Shown here: positions 28,208 through 36,511 of the stretch, in pieces
Numbering within the stretch: position 1 is the first letter of the stretch
How the letters are laid out: each line of letters starts with the position of its first letter
Assembly: GCF_036195045.1 (NCBI RefSeq)
Contig: NZ_CP108100.1
Coordinates: 2,480,001-2,544,000, forward strand
Source of the DNA: Streptomyces sp. NBC_00236
GTDB taxonomy: Bacteria > Actinomycetota > Actinomycetes > Streptomycetales > Streptomycetaceae
DNA: 64,000 bases
Direction: 5' to 3'
The notes under the pieces: model-generated
What the model was told of the DNA's origin: nothing
The model's database searches: none
The model's input: only the letters and a program-made list of their open reading frames with translations
Program-made: the position numbers and the translations under genes

Positions 28208-29146
28208 TCAGCCCTTCGGGACGATCTGGATGTCCATGTCGATCTCGATGCTGGGGCCGACCACGGCAATGCCACGGGCCAGCATCGTCTGCCAGGTGAG
28301 GGTGAAGTCCTCACGGTGCAGTTCGGTGGTGGCGCGGCAGGCGGCGCGCGTCTCGCCCTCCAGCCCGTTGCCGAGGCCGAGGTACTGGGTGTCCAGCGTC
28401 ACCGTACGGCTCACCCCGTGCAGGGTGAGCGCGCCGCTCACACCCCAGCGGCTGCCGCCCCGGTGGACGAAGCGCTCGCTGTAGAACTCCAGCGTCGGAA
28501 AGCGGCCGACGTCGAGGAAGTCGCCCGAGCGCAGGTGGTCGTCGCGCATCTGGACGTTCGTGTCGATCGACGCGGCATCGATGATCACGTGCATGGCCGA
28601 GTCCTCCATGCGGTCGGCGATCCGGACCGCACCGGCGAAGGTGTTGAACCGGCCGCGGATACGAGCCATCCCGATGTGCCGGGCCGTGAATCCGATCTGG
28701 GAGTGCATCGGCTCGATCTCCCACTCGCCCGGCTCGGGAAGCTGCGGAGGCACGGAAACCTGCAGGGTGACATCGCCCAGGCCCGTGTGAGCACCCTCGG
28801 TGACCACGGCCGCGCCGTGGAACGGGGTGAACCCCTCCGCCGTGAGAGCGAGTCGGTACTCCCCCGCCGGCACCGTGGCGAGCACACTGCCGAACGGGTC
28901 CGTCTCCCCGCTGACGACCTTGCGTCCCGCGGCGTCCGTGACGACGAACGCGGCCTGCCGCACCACCTCGTTGACCGGGTCGAGCACCCGGCAGCTGAGG
29001 ACACCCGCGGAGTCCGGTATGGCGAGTCCGGCGAGGGCGTTACCGCGTACGGCACCCGTCGCTCCTTTGTTTCCGAGCCAACGGCCGAACATCTTTCGCG
29101 CACTCCCGGGGGCGGTTTCACCTCGGGCCGAAGGACTGGACGTCAT
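28208..29146 (-). CDS. YceI-family protein with N-terminal carboxypeptidase-regulatory-like domain
   Basis: 312 residues from ATG 29146. The N-terminal half (residues about 40-130) resembles a CarboxypepD_reg-like beta-sandwich (GVLSCRVLDPVNEVV, DPFGSVLATVPAGEYRL). The C-terminal half is a YceI lipocalin-like barrel (WEIEPMHSQIGFTARHIG, then FPTLEFYSERF and GVSRTVTLD). YceI proteins bind isoprenoid-type lipids such as polyprenyl chains. No signal peptide was recognised, so the protein is probably cytoplasmic, unlike the periplasmic E. coli YceI. Confidence 0.88.
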   Translation of the reverse strand: MTSSPSARGETAPGSARKMFGRWLGNKGATGAVRGNALAGLAIPDSAGVLSCRVLDPVNEVVRQAAFVVTDAAGRKVVSGETDPFGSVLATVPAGEYRLALTAEGFTPFHGAAVVTEGAHTGLGDVTLQVSVPPQLPEPGEWEIEPMHSQIGFTARHIGMARIRGRFNTFAGAVRIADRMEDSAMHVIIDAASIDTNVQMRDDHLRSGDFLDVGRFPTLEFYSERFVHRGGSRWGVSGALTLHGVSRTVTLDTQYLGLGNGLEGETRAACRATTELHREDFTLTWQTMLARGIAVVGPSIEIDMDIQIVPKG

Positions 29147-29278
29147 TGTCGGAACAGCGGCCCGCCGACGAGCATGCATTCGATCACCAATGCGGCGTTC
29201 GAGGCAAACAGAGGCGCTCGCGAGGGCTTGGGGGGAGGTGTTACCGAAGGTCCGAATTGATCGTTCCGGTTGTGTGTG

Positions 29279-30139
29279 TCACCCATTCGACGCAGAAACG
29301 CCCACCCCTCCCTCGGGAGGAAGCCGGTCGAGGCGCACTCCGAAGTGTTCGCGGTAGGCGGCGAGAACTTCCTCGTCGCTCCCCAGTTCCGTCTCGTGGC
29401 GCTCCGTCCCCACCGTCGTGAGGAGCTTGTGGCCCTTGAGCGTGATCCGCCCGGTGGCGGTGAAGCGCGAGCAGACCGGTGACCGGGTGAAGCCGGATTC
29501 GGGCGAGGTCCGGTGGTACCAGGATCCGCCCCTGAAGTCGTCAAGCTCCCGGGGCCGCAGGTCCAGACGGAACTCGGGCGCGCCGTCCCGCAGCAGATCG
29601 AGGTCCCCGTAGCCGCAGGGAACCCCGGCGCCAGGGGAAGCCCCGTCGATGCCCTCGGCGGAGGCCTGCGCGATCCGGAAGGTGCCGCGCGGGTCCCGCT
29701 GGTCCGCGCGGTCACCGAGCGCGAGCGGACCCTCGGCATGGTCACCGAAACCGACATCGGCGAGCCACGGCCCCGTGCCGTCGTCCGTCTCCACCCGCAG
29801 CGCCATGTGGTCGTACGGGATACCGAGCCGCCCCGCCTCACCGTAGACCCGTGCCTGGAGCAGCGTGACGCGGAAGCCGAGGGCCCGCAGCAACACCGCG
29901 AAGGCGCCGTTGAGTTCGTAGCAGAAGCCGCCGCGGCGGTCCGCCACGATCTTGTCGAGGAGCAACTCCTCCTCCAGCACGATGTCCTCGCCGAGGTGGA
30001 TCGACAGGTTCTCGAAGGGCACGGTGGTGAGGTGGCGCCCTTGCAACTCGCGCAGCGCCGCCGCGTCGGGCCGGGCGGGCCGGTCGGCGCCGATGCGCTC
30101 CAGGTAGGCGTCGGTGGTCTGCGGCAGTCGTGGGTCCAT
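29279..30139 (-). CDS. Arylamine N-acetyltransferase
   Basis: NAT-family enzyme, 286 residues. The catalytic triad is complete: Cys in RRGGFCYELNG, His in YDHMALRV and Asp in ADVGFGD. It transfers acetyl from acetyl-CoA to arylamines, hydrazines or, in some biosynthetic clusters, amide-forming acceptors. ATG 30139 (MDPRLPQTTDAY) gives the usual NAT length. It lies 132 bp from yceI and 133 bp from comEC on the same strand. Confidence 0.94.
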   Translation of the reverse strand: MDPRLPQTTDAYLERIGADRPARPDAAALRELQGRHLTTVPFENLSIHLGEDIVLEEELLLDKIVADRRGGFCYELNGAFAVLLRALGFRVTLLQARVYGEAGRLGIPYDHMALRVETDDGTGPWLADVGFGDHAEGPLALGDRADQRDPRGTFRIAQASAEGIDGASPGAGVPCGYGDLDLLRDGAPEFRLDLRPRELDDFRGGSWYHRTSPESGFTRSPVCSRFTATGRITLKGHKLLTTVGTERHETELGSDEEVLAAYREHFGVRLDRLPPEGGVGVSASNG

Positions 30140-30272
30140 GAGGGCAGTCTGTCCCGACGGACGGCACCACGTCGCGCACCCGTGATCAATACACCGGGGT
30201 CGTGGTCCGGACGAGACTTCGCGAACACGCCCCGGCCCTGCGGACACCGGGGCCGAGGGCGGAGGGGTGGGT

Positions 30273-32825
30273 TCATGACCGGCCCACCGCCCGCAGTCCC
30301 GCCCCGGCGCCCGTCACCGCGATCGCGCCGTCCCGGTCCGTTCTGAGCACCACCGCTCCCCCGGACCTGAGCGCCTCGACCGTCCGCGCGGCAGGGTGCC
30401 CGTACGGGTTGTCCCGCCCCACGCTCACCAGCGCGAACCTCGGACGCGTGCTGCGCACCAGAGCAGCGTCCTGATGCGCGGAACCGTGGTGGGCGACCTT
30501 GAGGACATCCACCCGCGGCAGCGTCGGGTGGCTGCGCAACAGACCCTGCTGAGCCGGGGGTTCGAGGTCGCCGAGGAGCAGCAGCGTGAGCCCGCCGGTC
30601 CGTACGAGCAGGGTGACGCTCGCGTCGTTCGGCTCCTGGGGCACGGGACCGGCGGCCGAACCCGCCGCCGCCGTCGCGCCGTCGGGCGGCCACAGGACCT
30701 GCCATGCGAGCGCGCCGGTCCTGCGCCGCTCCCCGGGGGCGGTGCGCACCAGGGGGATGCCGGCCGCGGCGGCGGTTCTCCTGACGAACGCGGCCTGTTC
30801 CGGGGGCTCGTCCAGGCTCGTCGTCTGAATCGCTCCCACCGCTCTGCCCCGCAGCACCCCGGTCAGGCCACGCACGTGGTCCGCGTGGAAGTGGGTGAGC
30901 AGGAGCAGCGGGACGCGGGTGACGGCCAGGTCGCGCAGGCACCGGTCGACCAGCCGGGGATCGGGTCCGGCATCGACGACCACACCTGTCCCGGGTCCGG
31001 CCGCGAGCACCAGGGCGTCCCCCTGACCGACATCGCACATCGCGAACGCCCAGCCCGGCGGCGGCCATCCCGTCAGCACCCGGGTCAGCGGCACCGGCCG
31101 GAGCACCGCGAGCACCAGCAGGAGCGCGGCGGCCGAACAGATCCACGGGCGGGGTCCGACGCGCCGGGCGAACAGCACCAGCAGCACCGTCAGCGCGGCC
31201 AGCAGCAGCGCCCCCGGGCGGCCGTCGGGCCAGTCGATCTCCGCCCCGGGGAGCGCTGCCCCGGTTCGGGCCACGGCCGCGATCCACCCCGCCGGCCAAC
31301 CCGCCACCCGGGCGAGCAGCTCGGCCACCGGCATGGTCACCGGGGCCATGGCCAGCACGGCGAATCCCAGCACCGTGGCGGGCGCCACCGCGAACTCGGC
31401 CAGCAGATTGCACGGGATGCCCACCAGACTCACGCGCGAGGCGAGCAGCACCACGACGGGCGAGCACACCGCTTGCGCCGCTGCGGCGGCAGCCAGCGCC
31501 TCCGCCAACCGCGGTGGTACGCGCCGCCGTTGCAGCGCTTCGCTCCACCGAGGGGCCAGAGTGAGGAGGGCTCCGGTGGCCAGCACCGACAGGACGAAGC
31601 CGTAACTGCGTGCCAGCCACGGGTCGTAGAGCACCAGCAGCAGAACGGCGGCGGCCAGCGCCGGGATCAGTGTTCTGCGCCGCCCGGTGCCGATGGCCAG
31701 CAGCGTGATCAGACCGCAGGCCGCGGCCCGCAGCACGCTCGGTTCCGGCCGGCAGACGAGCACGAAGGCGAGGGTGAGCCCGCCGCCGAGCAGAGCGGTG
31801 CCGCGCAGCGAGATCCCCAACACGGGTGCCAGACCGCGGCGCTCGACACGCAGGGCACGTCCGGGCGGCCCGATGAGCAGCACGAGCAGGATCGCCAGAT
31901 TGGCACCCGACACCGCCATGAGGTGAGTGAGGTCGGTCGCCCGGAAGGCCTCGTGCAGTTCCGGCGTGACCCGCGTGGTGTCGCCGACCACCAGTCCGGG
32001 CAGAAGCGCCCGCGCATCGGGGCCGAGGCCGTCCGTCGCCGTGCGCAGGCCTGCGCGCAGCCCGCCCGCGGTGCGCTGGAGCCGGGTGGGCCGGCCGATG
32101 ACGCGGGGCAGGCCCTTTCCCTCGGCGCGCAGCACGGCGGTGGCGCGCTCCCCGCCGTGCAGCGGCGGTGCCAGCCTGCCGCTGACGCGCAGCCGGGTGG
32201 ACGGAAGCAGTCGCTGCCACTGCGCCGCCGCGGTCCCGGGTGTGACGATGACCAGGACAGGCGTGCGCAGTCCGACGGCCGCTCCGCCGGGCCTCGCCAG
32301 CCGGACGATCTCGGCGTCCAGGAGCAGGGAAGCGGGGGTGCTGTGGTCGCCACGCACCCGGGGAGCCGTGCGGCGGGCGTCGGAGGTCAGGATGATCTCC
32401 GCGTCGATGCCGGCGAACTGCACGGCCAGCCCGGGCACGGGACCCTGCCGCGCATCGGCCCTGTGCAGCCCTGCTGAGGCCGCCCCGGCCGCCGCGCACA
32501 GCAGCGCCGCCGCGGCAGCCGTGGTGTGCAGCCTGGAGGGCGACCGGCCTCGCCTCCCCGCGCCGCTCCCCTCACGACCCGTTCCTGACGGGTGTGCCGT
32601 GCGGAAGGGCCGTGAGCCGGGCAGGGCGAGGAGGAGCATGGCTGCGCCGAGGCAGAGCCCCACCCCTGCGGTCGCCCAGTGGCCGGGAACGTCCAGGGCT
32701 GCCGCGGCACCGGCCCAGGCCGCCAGGGCCGGCGGAACCAGCCGCAGATCGACGGGGCCCTCCTGCCGGGGGTCGGAGGCCCCCAGTCGCCTGCCCGATG
32801 CCGTGTGGACGTCCTGGACGTTCAT
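30273..32825 (-). CDS. comEC: ComEC/Rec2 DNA-uptake channel protein
   Basis: 850-residue polytopic membrane protein. An N-terminal extracytoplasmic segment (ILTSDARRTAPRV) is followed by a central Competence domain with about ten membrane spans (DLTHLMAVSGANLAILLV is the family hallmark, noted here as THLMAVSGANLA) and a C-terminal metallo-beta-lactamase-fold domain (LTHFHADHVRGL). In transformable bacteria ComEC forms the cytoplasmic-membrane pore for single-stranded DNA. Its start overlaps the comEA stop by 4 bp (ATGA). Natural transformation is not established in Streptomyces, so its role here is inferred. Confidence 0.93.
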   Translation of the reverse strand: MNVQDVHTASGRRLGASDPRQEGPVDLRLVPPALAAWAGAAAALDVPGHWATAGVGLCLGAAMLLLALPGSRPFRTAHPSGTGREGSGAGRRGRSPSRLHTTAAAAALLCAAAGAASAGLHRADARQGPVPGLAVQFAGIDAEIILTSDARRTAPRVRGDHSTPASLLLDAEIVRLARPGGAAVGLRTPVLVIVTPGTAAAQWQRLLPSTRLRVSGRLAPPLHGGERATAVLRAEGKGLPRVIGRPTRLQRTAGGLRAGLRTATDGLGPDARALLPGLVVGDTTRVTPELHEAFRATDLTHLMAVSGANLAILLVLLIGPPGRALRVERRGLAPVLGISLRGTALLGGGLTLAFVLVCRPEPSVLRAAACGLITLLAIGTGRRRTLIPALAAAVLLLVLYDPWLARSYGFVLSVLATGALLTLAPRWSEALQRRRVPPRLAEALAAAAAAQAVCSPVVVLLASRVSLVGIPCNLLAEFAVAPATVLGFAVLAMAPVTMPVAELLARVAGWPAGWIAAVARTGAALPGAEIDWPDGRPGALLLAALTVLLVLFARRVGPRPWICSAAALLLVLAVLRPVPLTRVLTGWPPPGWAFAMCDVGQGDALVLAAGPGTGVVVDAGPDPRLVDRCLRDLAVTRVPLLLLTHFHADHVRGLTGVLRGRAVGAIQTTSLDEPPEQAAFVRRTAAAAGIPLVRTAPGERRRTGALAWQVLWPPDGATAAAGSAAGPVPQEPNDASVTLLVRTGGLTLLLLGDLEPPAQQGLLRSHPTLPRVDVLKVAHHGSAHQDAALVRSTRPRFALVSVGRDNPYGHPAARTVEALRSGGAVVLRTDRDGAIAVTGAGAGLRAVGRS

Positions 32826-34279
32826 GGACGTACCAGTGGGCGGAGTTCGGCGAACCGGCGGTCACCGATTCCGTTGACCTCGCGGAGCTCGTTGACGGAC
32901 CGGAATCCGCCGTGCCGCGTGCGGTAGTCGACGATGTGCTGGGCGAGGACGGGGCCGACGCCGGGCAGGGTGTCGAGCTGTTCCACCGTCGCGGTGTTGA
33001 GGCCCACCGGGCCGGCCGCACCGCCCTGCCCGGCCGCCGCCGTGGGGCCGCCGACGGCTCCTCCCGCACCACCTGCGGCAGTCGGGCCCGGTGGGGCGCC
33101 CACGATGATCTGCTCTCCGTCGATGAGGACGCGGGCCCGGTTGAGGCTGTCGAGGCTCACGCCCGGCCTTGCCCCTCCCGCCACGCGCAGCGCGTCGGCG
33201 ACCCTGGCTCCGTACGGCAGTCGATGGATCCCGGGCCGCCTCACCTTCCCGCTCACGTCCACCACGACCTGCCCGCCCGGCCCGGCGGCGGGTGGCGTGC
33301 CGGGCGAGGGCTCAGGCGTCCCGGCCCCGCCGCCCGTGGCCGCCTGCGCGTCACCGTTCGCGTCCGTCTCCGCCACGGGCATGTGCACGGCCTCGCCGAC
33401 CCGCTCCGGAGCGGGTACGGAACCGGGACGCGCGGACCAGAAGTGCGTCGCGGCGAACACGGCTGCCGCGACCAGAACGACACTGAGCGCGGCCAGGGTC
33501 CTCGGTTCCAGTCCGCACCTGAGCTGGAGCCACACCGGAATCCGCTCCCGCAATGCGGGAACAGCCCGCCCCCGGCCGTCCGCAGATACCCGACCCGGCG
33601 AAGACCGCACCGGCGGACCCGGCAAAGGGCCCGGCAAAGTGCCTGCCGAAGGGCCTGGGGACGGGCCTGGGGAAGGGCCTGGGGGTGAAGTCCCTTGCGG
33701 GGACGCCCCGGACGGGGGCGGAGCAGTCGTCACAGGGCGGGAGACGGTCGCCACTTCAGAGAAGGAGGCCATCCCCGCACGACCGTTCGACGCCGGCGGA
33801 CGAGGAGCTGTCACAGCGGTAGGCAGGTCCGGGGACGGACACGCAGACAACGACGTACGCCCAGCCGACGCGGCATCCGTACCCACCCCCACCACCGGCC
33901 GCGCGACCCGCCCCCCGTAACCGCCCGCCATCAGCGCGTCCGCACGGCTGCGCGAGGCGGCAGCCGCGGCGGTACGCCCCCGCACCCGCCCCGGCACCCG
34001 CATCCGGCCCGGCCCGGTCCCCGCCCCTCCCCGGACACGGCCCGGCCCGCTGCCCGCCCCGGAGACTCCGGGCCCGGACCCGGACCCCGACCCGGCGAAT
34101 CGACTGAGGACGCTGACCCGCCCGACACGTCCCACGCGTCCAACGCCGACGGCTACACCTACACCACGGTCAGCACGATTGCTTGCTCGACTGGTTGCAC
34201 GCCTGCTCGCACGGCTACTGGCACGACTGCTTGCAGAACTGGTTGCACGACTGGTTGCACTGTGTGATCGGGAAGCCAT
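32822..34279 (-). CDS. comEA: ComEA-like helix-hairpin-helix DNA-binding protein
   Basis: 485 residues, much longer than classical ComEA. A Ser/Arg tetrapeptide repeat near the N-terminus and a long Pro/Gly-rich cytoplasmic stretch come first. One membrane span (LAALSVVLVAAAVFAATHF, near residue 275) and an extracytoplasmic SLBB domain (DVSGKVRRPGIHRLPYG) follow. The protein ends in tandem HhH motifs (TLPGVGPVLAQHI, VNGIGDRRFAEL). ComEA binds incoming DNA at the cell surface. The ATG at 34279 is the best start, although its ribosome site is weak and the exact N-terminus is uncertain. Confidence 0.85.
   Translation of the reverse strand: MASRSHSATSRATSSASSRASSRASRRATSRASNRADRGVGVAVGVGRVGRVGRVSVLSRFAGSGSGSGPGVSGAGSGPGRVRGGAGTGPGRMRVPGRVRGRTAAAAASRSRADALMAGGYGGRVARPVVGVGTDAASAGRTSLSACPSPDLPTAVTAPRPPASNGRAGMASFSEVATVSRPVTTAPPPSGASPQGTSPPGPSPGPSPGPSAGTLPGPLPGPPVRSSPGRVSADGRGRAVPALRERIPVWLQLRCGLEPRTLAALSVVLVAAAVFAATHFWSARPGSVPAPERVGEAVHMPVAETDANGDAQAATGGGAGTPEPSPGTPPAAGPGGQVVVDVSGKVRRPGIHRLPYGARVADALRVAGGARPGVSLDSLNRARVLIDGEQIIVGAPPGPTAAGGAGGAVGGPTAAAGQGGAAGPVGLNTATVEQLDTLPGVGPVLAQHIVDYRTRHGGFRSVNELREVNGIGDRRFAELRPLVRP
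34176..34259 (-). repeat. 12-bp tandem repeat encoding Ser-Arg-Ala-Ser in ComEA
   Basis: Seven imperfect 12-bp units (plus-strand consensus cgactggttgca) are translated on the minus strand as four-residue units (SRAT, SSAS, SRAS, SRAS, RRAT, SRAS, NRAD). Because the unit length is a multiple of three, copy changes keep frame. Confidence 0.85.
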
Positions 34280-34380
34280 GCCGCAGACGCTAGGCACATC
34301 CGCAGGATCTCGCTGAGCACACCCAATTCCGGTGGAAAACCGGCCCTTTGTGGATAACCGCGCCACCCCGGAAAGTGACG

Positions 34381-35226
34381 TCAGCGAGGCGAAATCACTG
34401 CTCCCAGCAGCCCCGGACCGGTGTGTGCGCCGATCACCGCACCCACCTCACTGACATGCAGATCGGCCAGGCCGGGAATCCGCTCACGCAGCCGCTCGGC
34501 CAGGCGCTCAGCCCGCTCCGGGGCCGCGAGGTGGTGCACCGCGATGTCCACCGGTCCGCTTCCCGCCCGCTCCGCGACGATCTCCTCCAGCCGGGCGATG
34601 GCCTTCGAGGCTGTCCGTACCTTCTCCAGCAGTTCGATCCGGCCGCCGTCCAGCTGAAGGAGCGGCTTCACGGCAAGGGCCGAACCGAACAGGGCCTGCG
34701 CGGCGCCGATCCGGCCGCCGCGGCGCAGATAGTCCAGGGTGTCGACGTAGAAGTAGGCCGACGTGCCCGCCGCCCTCTTCTCGGCGGCGGCCACCGCATC
34801 GTCCTGGCTGCCGCCGGCCTCGGCCGTCTCCGCCGCGGCCAGGGCGCAGAATCCGAGGGCCATGGCGACCATGCCGGTGTCCACCACGCGCACCGGCACC
34901 GGGGCGTCCTTCGCCGCGAGCAGGGCGGCGTCGTACGTGCCGGAGAACTCCGCCGACAGGTGCAGCGAGACGATGGCGCTCGCCCCCGCGTCGGCAGCCG
35001 CGCGGTAGGCGGCGGCGAAGACCTCGGGGCTGGGCCGTGACGTCGTCACGGAACGGCGCTTCTGCAGGGCCAGGGCGAGGGAGCGGGCCGAGATCTCGGT
35101 ACCCTCCTCCAGCGCCTGGTCGCCGAGAACGACGGTCAGCGGCACTGCGGTGATGCCATGCCGTTCCATCGCCTGGGGCGGCAGGTAGGCCGTGGAATCG
35201 GTGACGATCGCGACATGGCGGGACAT
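34381..35226 (-). CDS. DegV family fatty-acid-binding protein
   Basis: 281 residues. The N-terminal DegV signature VAIVTDSTAYLPP is followed by TSRPSPEVF, SLHLSAEFSGTY and YFYVDTLDYLRRGGRIG, which carry the conserved fatty-acid pocket residues. DegV/FakB proteins bind fatty acids and present them to FakA kinase where that is present; no fakA is visible here. TAACCT lies seven bases before ATG 35226, suggesting a leaderless transcript, and no ribosome site is seen. Confidence 0.92.
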   Translation of the reverse strand: MSRHVAIVTDSTAYLPPQAMERHGITAVPLTVVLGDQALEEGTEISARSLALALQKRRSVTTSRPSPEVFAAAYRAAADAGASAIVSLHLSAEFSGTYDAALLAAKDAPVPVRVVDTGMVAMALGFCALAAAETAEAGGSQDDAVAAAEKRAAGTSAYFYVDTLDYLRRGGRIGAAQALFGSALAVKPLLQLDGGRIELLEKVRTASKAIARLEEIVAERAGSGPVDIAVHHLAAPERAERLAERLRERIPGLADLHVSEVGAVIGAHTGPGLLGAVISPR

Positions 35227-35233
35227 GAGCGGG

Positions 35234-35239
35234 AGGTTA
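35234..35239 (-). promoter_or_regulatory. Leaderless-type -10 element of degV
   Basis: On the minus strand this reads TAACCT, matching TANNNT, and is followed by seven bases then the degV ATG. No Shine-Dalgarno sequence is present between them. Confidence 0.5.
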
Positions 35240-35380
35240 CCTGCCGGGGAGGGGGCTCGGCAGTCCGACCCCGACCGAATGATCAGTTCCGGTCGCTTCG
35301 GGCCGCATCCCGCCATCCCCGTTCACCTGCTGCCCGGCCGCCACAGCCCTCCTGCCAACCGTGGCCACGACCCACGGCGG

Positions 35381-35456
35381 CAGGCGCTTGACCGCAACCG
35401 CCGCCCCTGGCCACGACGACAGGCGCTTGACCGCAACCGCCGCCCCCGGCCACGAC
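35381..35456. repeat. Two tandem 39-bp direct repeats
   Basis: Two near-identical 37-bp copies (beginning caggcgcttgaccgcaac) lie 39 bp apart, differing at one or two positions, within the 400-bp gap between degV and the coiled-coil protein. The remaining gap is G/C-biased sequence without a convincing gene; a minus-strand open frame there is low-complexity and rejected. Confidence 0.7.
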
Positions 35457-35626
35457 CGCCGACGCCGACGCCGGCCACACGATCATAACGGCCGGTCCTG
35501 GCCACAACCACCGCCCTGCCCTCGCTCGCATCCGCGCCCGCGTCGCGCCCTCGGCCGCGCCTCGCCCGCGCCGTGCCCGCGCCTCGCCCGCATCCGCGCC
35601 GAAAGGATCCGCTTCCGCGAACGCCG

Positions 35627-36355
35627 TCAGTTCGTGGTCTCCGGCCGTGCCGCCTTCTGCCACGGATATTCCGTCCGCAGCCGGGGGTCCGGGGCCGTGA
35701 TGGCCTGCGGGGCCCCTTCAGCGCCTGCCGGGCCCGTCCCGGACTGCTCCTGGCCGCGGGCCGCCGGAGCCTCCGGAGACGCCGCCGTCCGGGCCTCCGC
35801 AGCCGGCTCCTCCGTCGTCCAGTGCCGCAGCGCTCCGGCCTCCACGTCGATCTGCACGTTCAGCGCCTCCAGATCGTCGTCGGCGAACTGCCGGGCCCGG
35901 TCCCTGGCGGCCCAACGCAGGGACTCCGCGGCGCGCGTGATCCGCTCGGTGCGCTTCTTCAGGTCCGGCAGCAGCGAGGCGACCGTCGCCTTGTCGGGCT
36001 CGCGTTCCAGCCGCTTCAGGTCCTCGTCCAGCTCGCGGCCGTGCACCCCGAGACGCTGGAACAGGCCCAGCGACTCCGAGAGCGAGGCGTCCTCGACCGC
36101 GCCCGACTGCAGCGCCTCCTGAGTGGCCCGCATCGAGGTGCGCAGCGAGAGGCGGAGCTGTGCCAGCTCGCCGCCGACGCCCAGTTGTCCGTAGCTCTTG
36201 GCCCGCAGCGTGGTGTCCTCCACCGTGCGGCGGGCCTGCGTGATGGTGCGGTCCACGCCGCGCTTGGCCGCCCCGACGACCTTGACGGTCGCGTAGACGC
36301 CCAGGGCCATGAAGGCGACGACGAGCAGCCCCAGAATCAGGATGACGGCTTCCAT
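35627..36355 (-). CDS. Membrane-anchored coiled-coil protein, unknown function
   Basis: 242 residues. A single N-terminal membrane span (AVILILGLLVVAFMALGVYA) carries no cleavage site, so it is probably a type N-in anchor. Long charged helices follow, with heptad character (residues about 50-180, LKRLEREPDK, LKKRTERITRAAES). The C-terminal roughly 60 residues are a disordered Pro/Ala/Glu tail. The ATG at 36355 sits immediately before the membrane span. It is separated from leuS by a terminator hairpin. No family was recognised. Confidence 0.8.
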   Translation of the reverse strand: MEAVILILGLLVVAFMALGVYATVKVVGAAKRGVDRTITQARRTVEDTTLRAKSYGQLGVGGELAQLRLSLRTSMRATQEALQSGAVEDASLSESLGLFQRLGVHGRELDEDLKRLEREPDKATVASLLPDLKKRTERITRAAESLRWAARDRARQFADDDLEALNVQIDVEAGALRHWTTEEPAAEARTAASPEAPAARGQEQSGTGPAGAEGAPQAITAPDPRLRTEYPWQKAARPETTN

Positions 36356-36420
36356 GAGCGCCCCTCGGATGGTGTGACGGCTTGCGGCACGGTTTCACCC
36401 GCCCCTCCACCGTAAACGGA

Positions 36421-36463
36421 ACGGGCAGGCGGAGGGTTCCATCGGAACCCCCAACCTGCCCGT
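36421..36463 (-). terminator. Terminator downstream of leuS
   Basis: ACGGGCAGG pairs with CCTGCCCGT and an inner GGGTTCC pairs with GGAACCC, 49 bp past the leuS stop. It separates leuS from the coiled-coil protein gene. Confidence 0.7.
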
Positions 36464-36511
36464 AGGGGAAAGCCCTCACACCGTCATGAGGACGGGCGCC
36501 ACGACCGTCGG

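Noticed and set aside
35283..35663. 126-residue minus-strand frame overlapping the repeats upstream of the coiled-coil gene
   Set aside because: It is low-complexity Ala/Gly/Arg without a ribosome site or conservation cues and spans the direct repeats.
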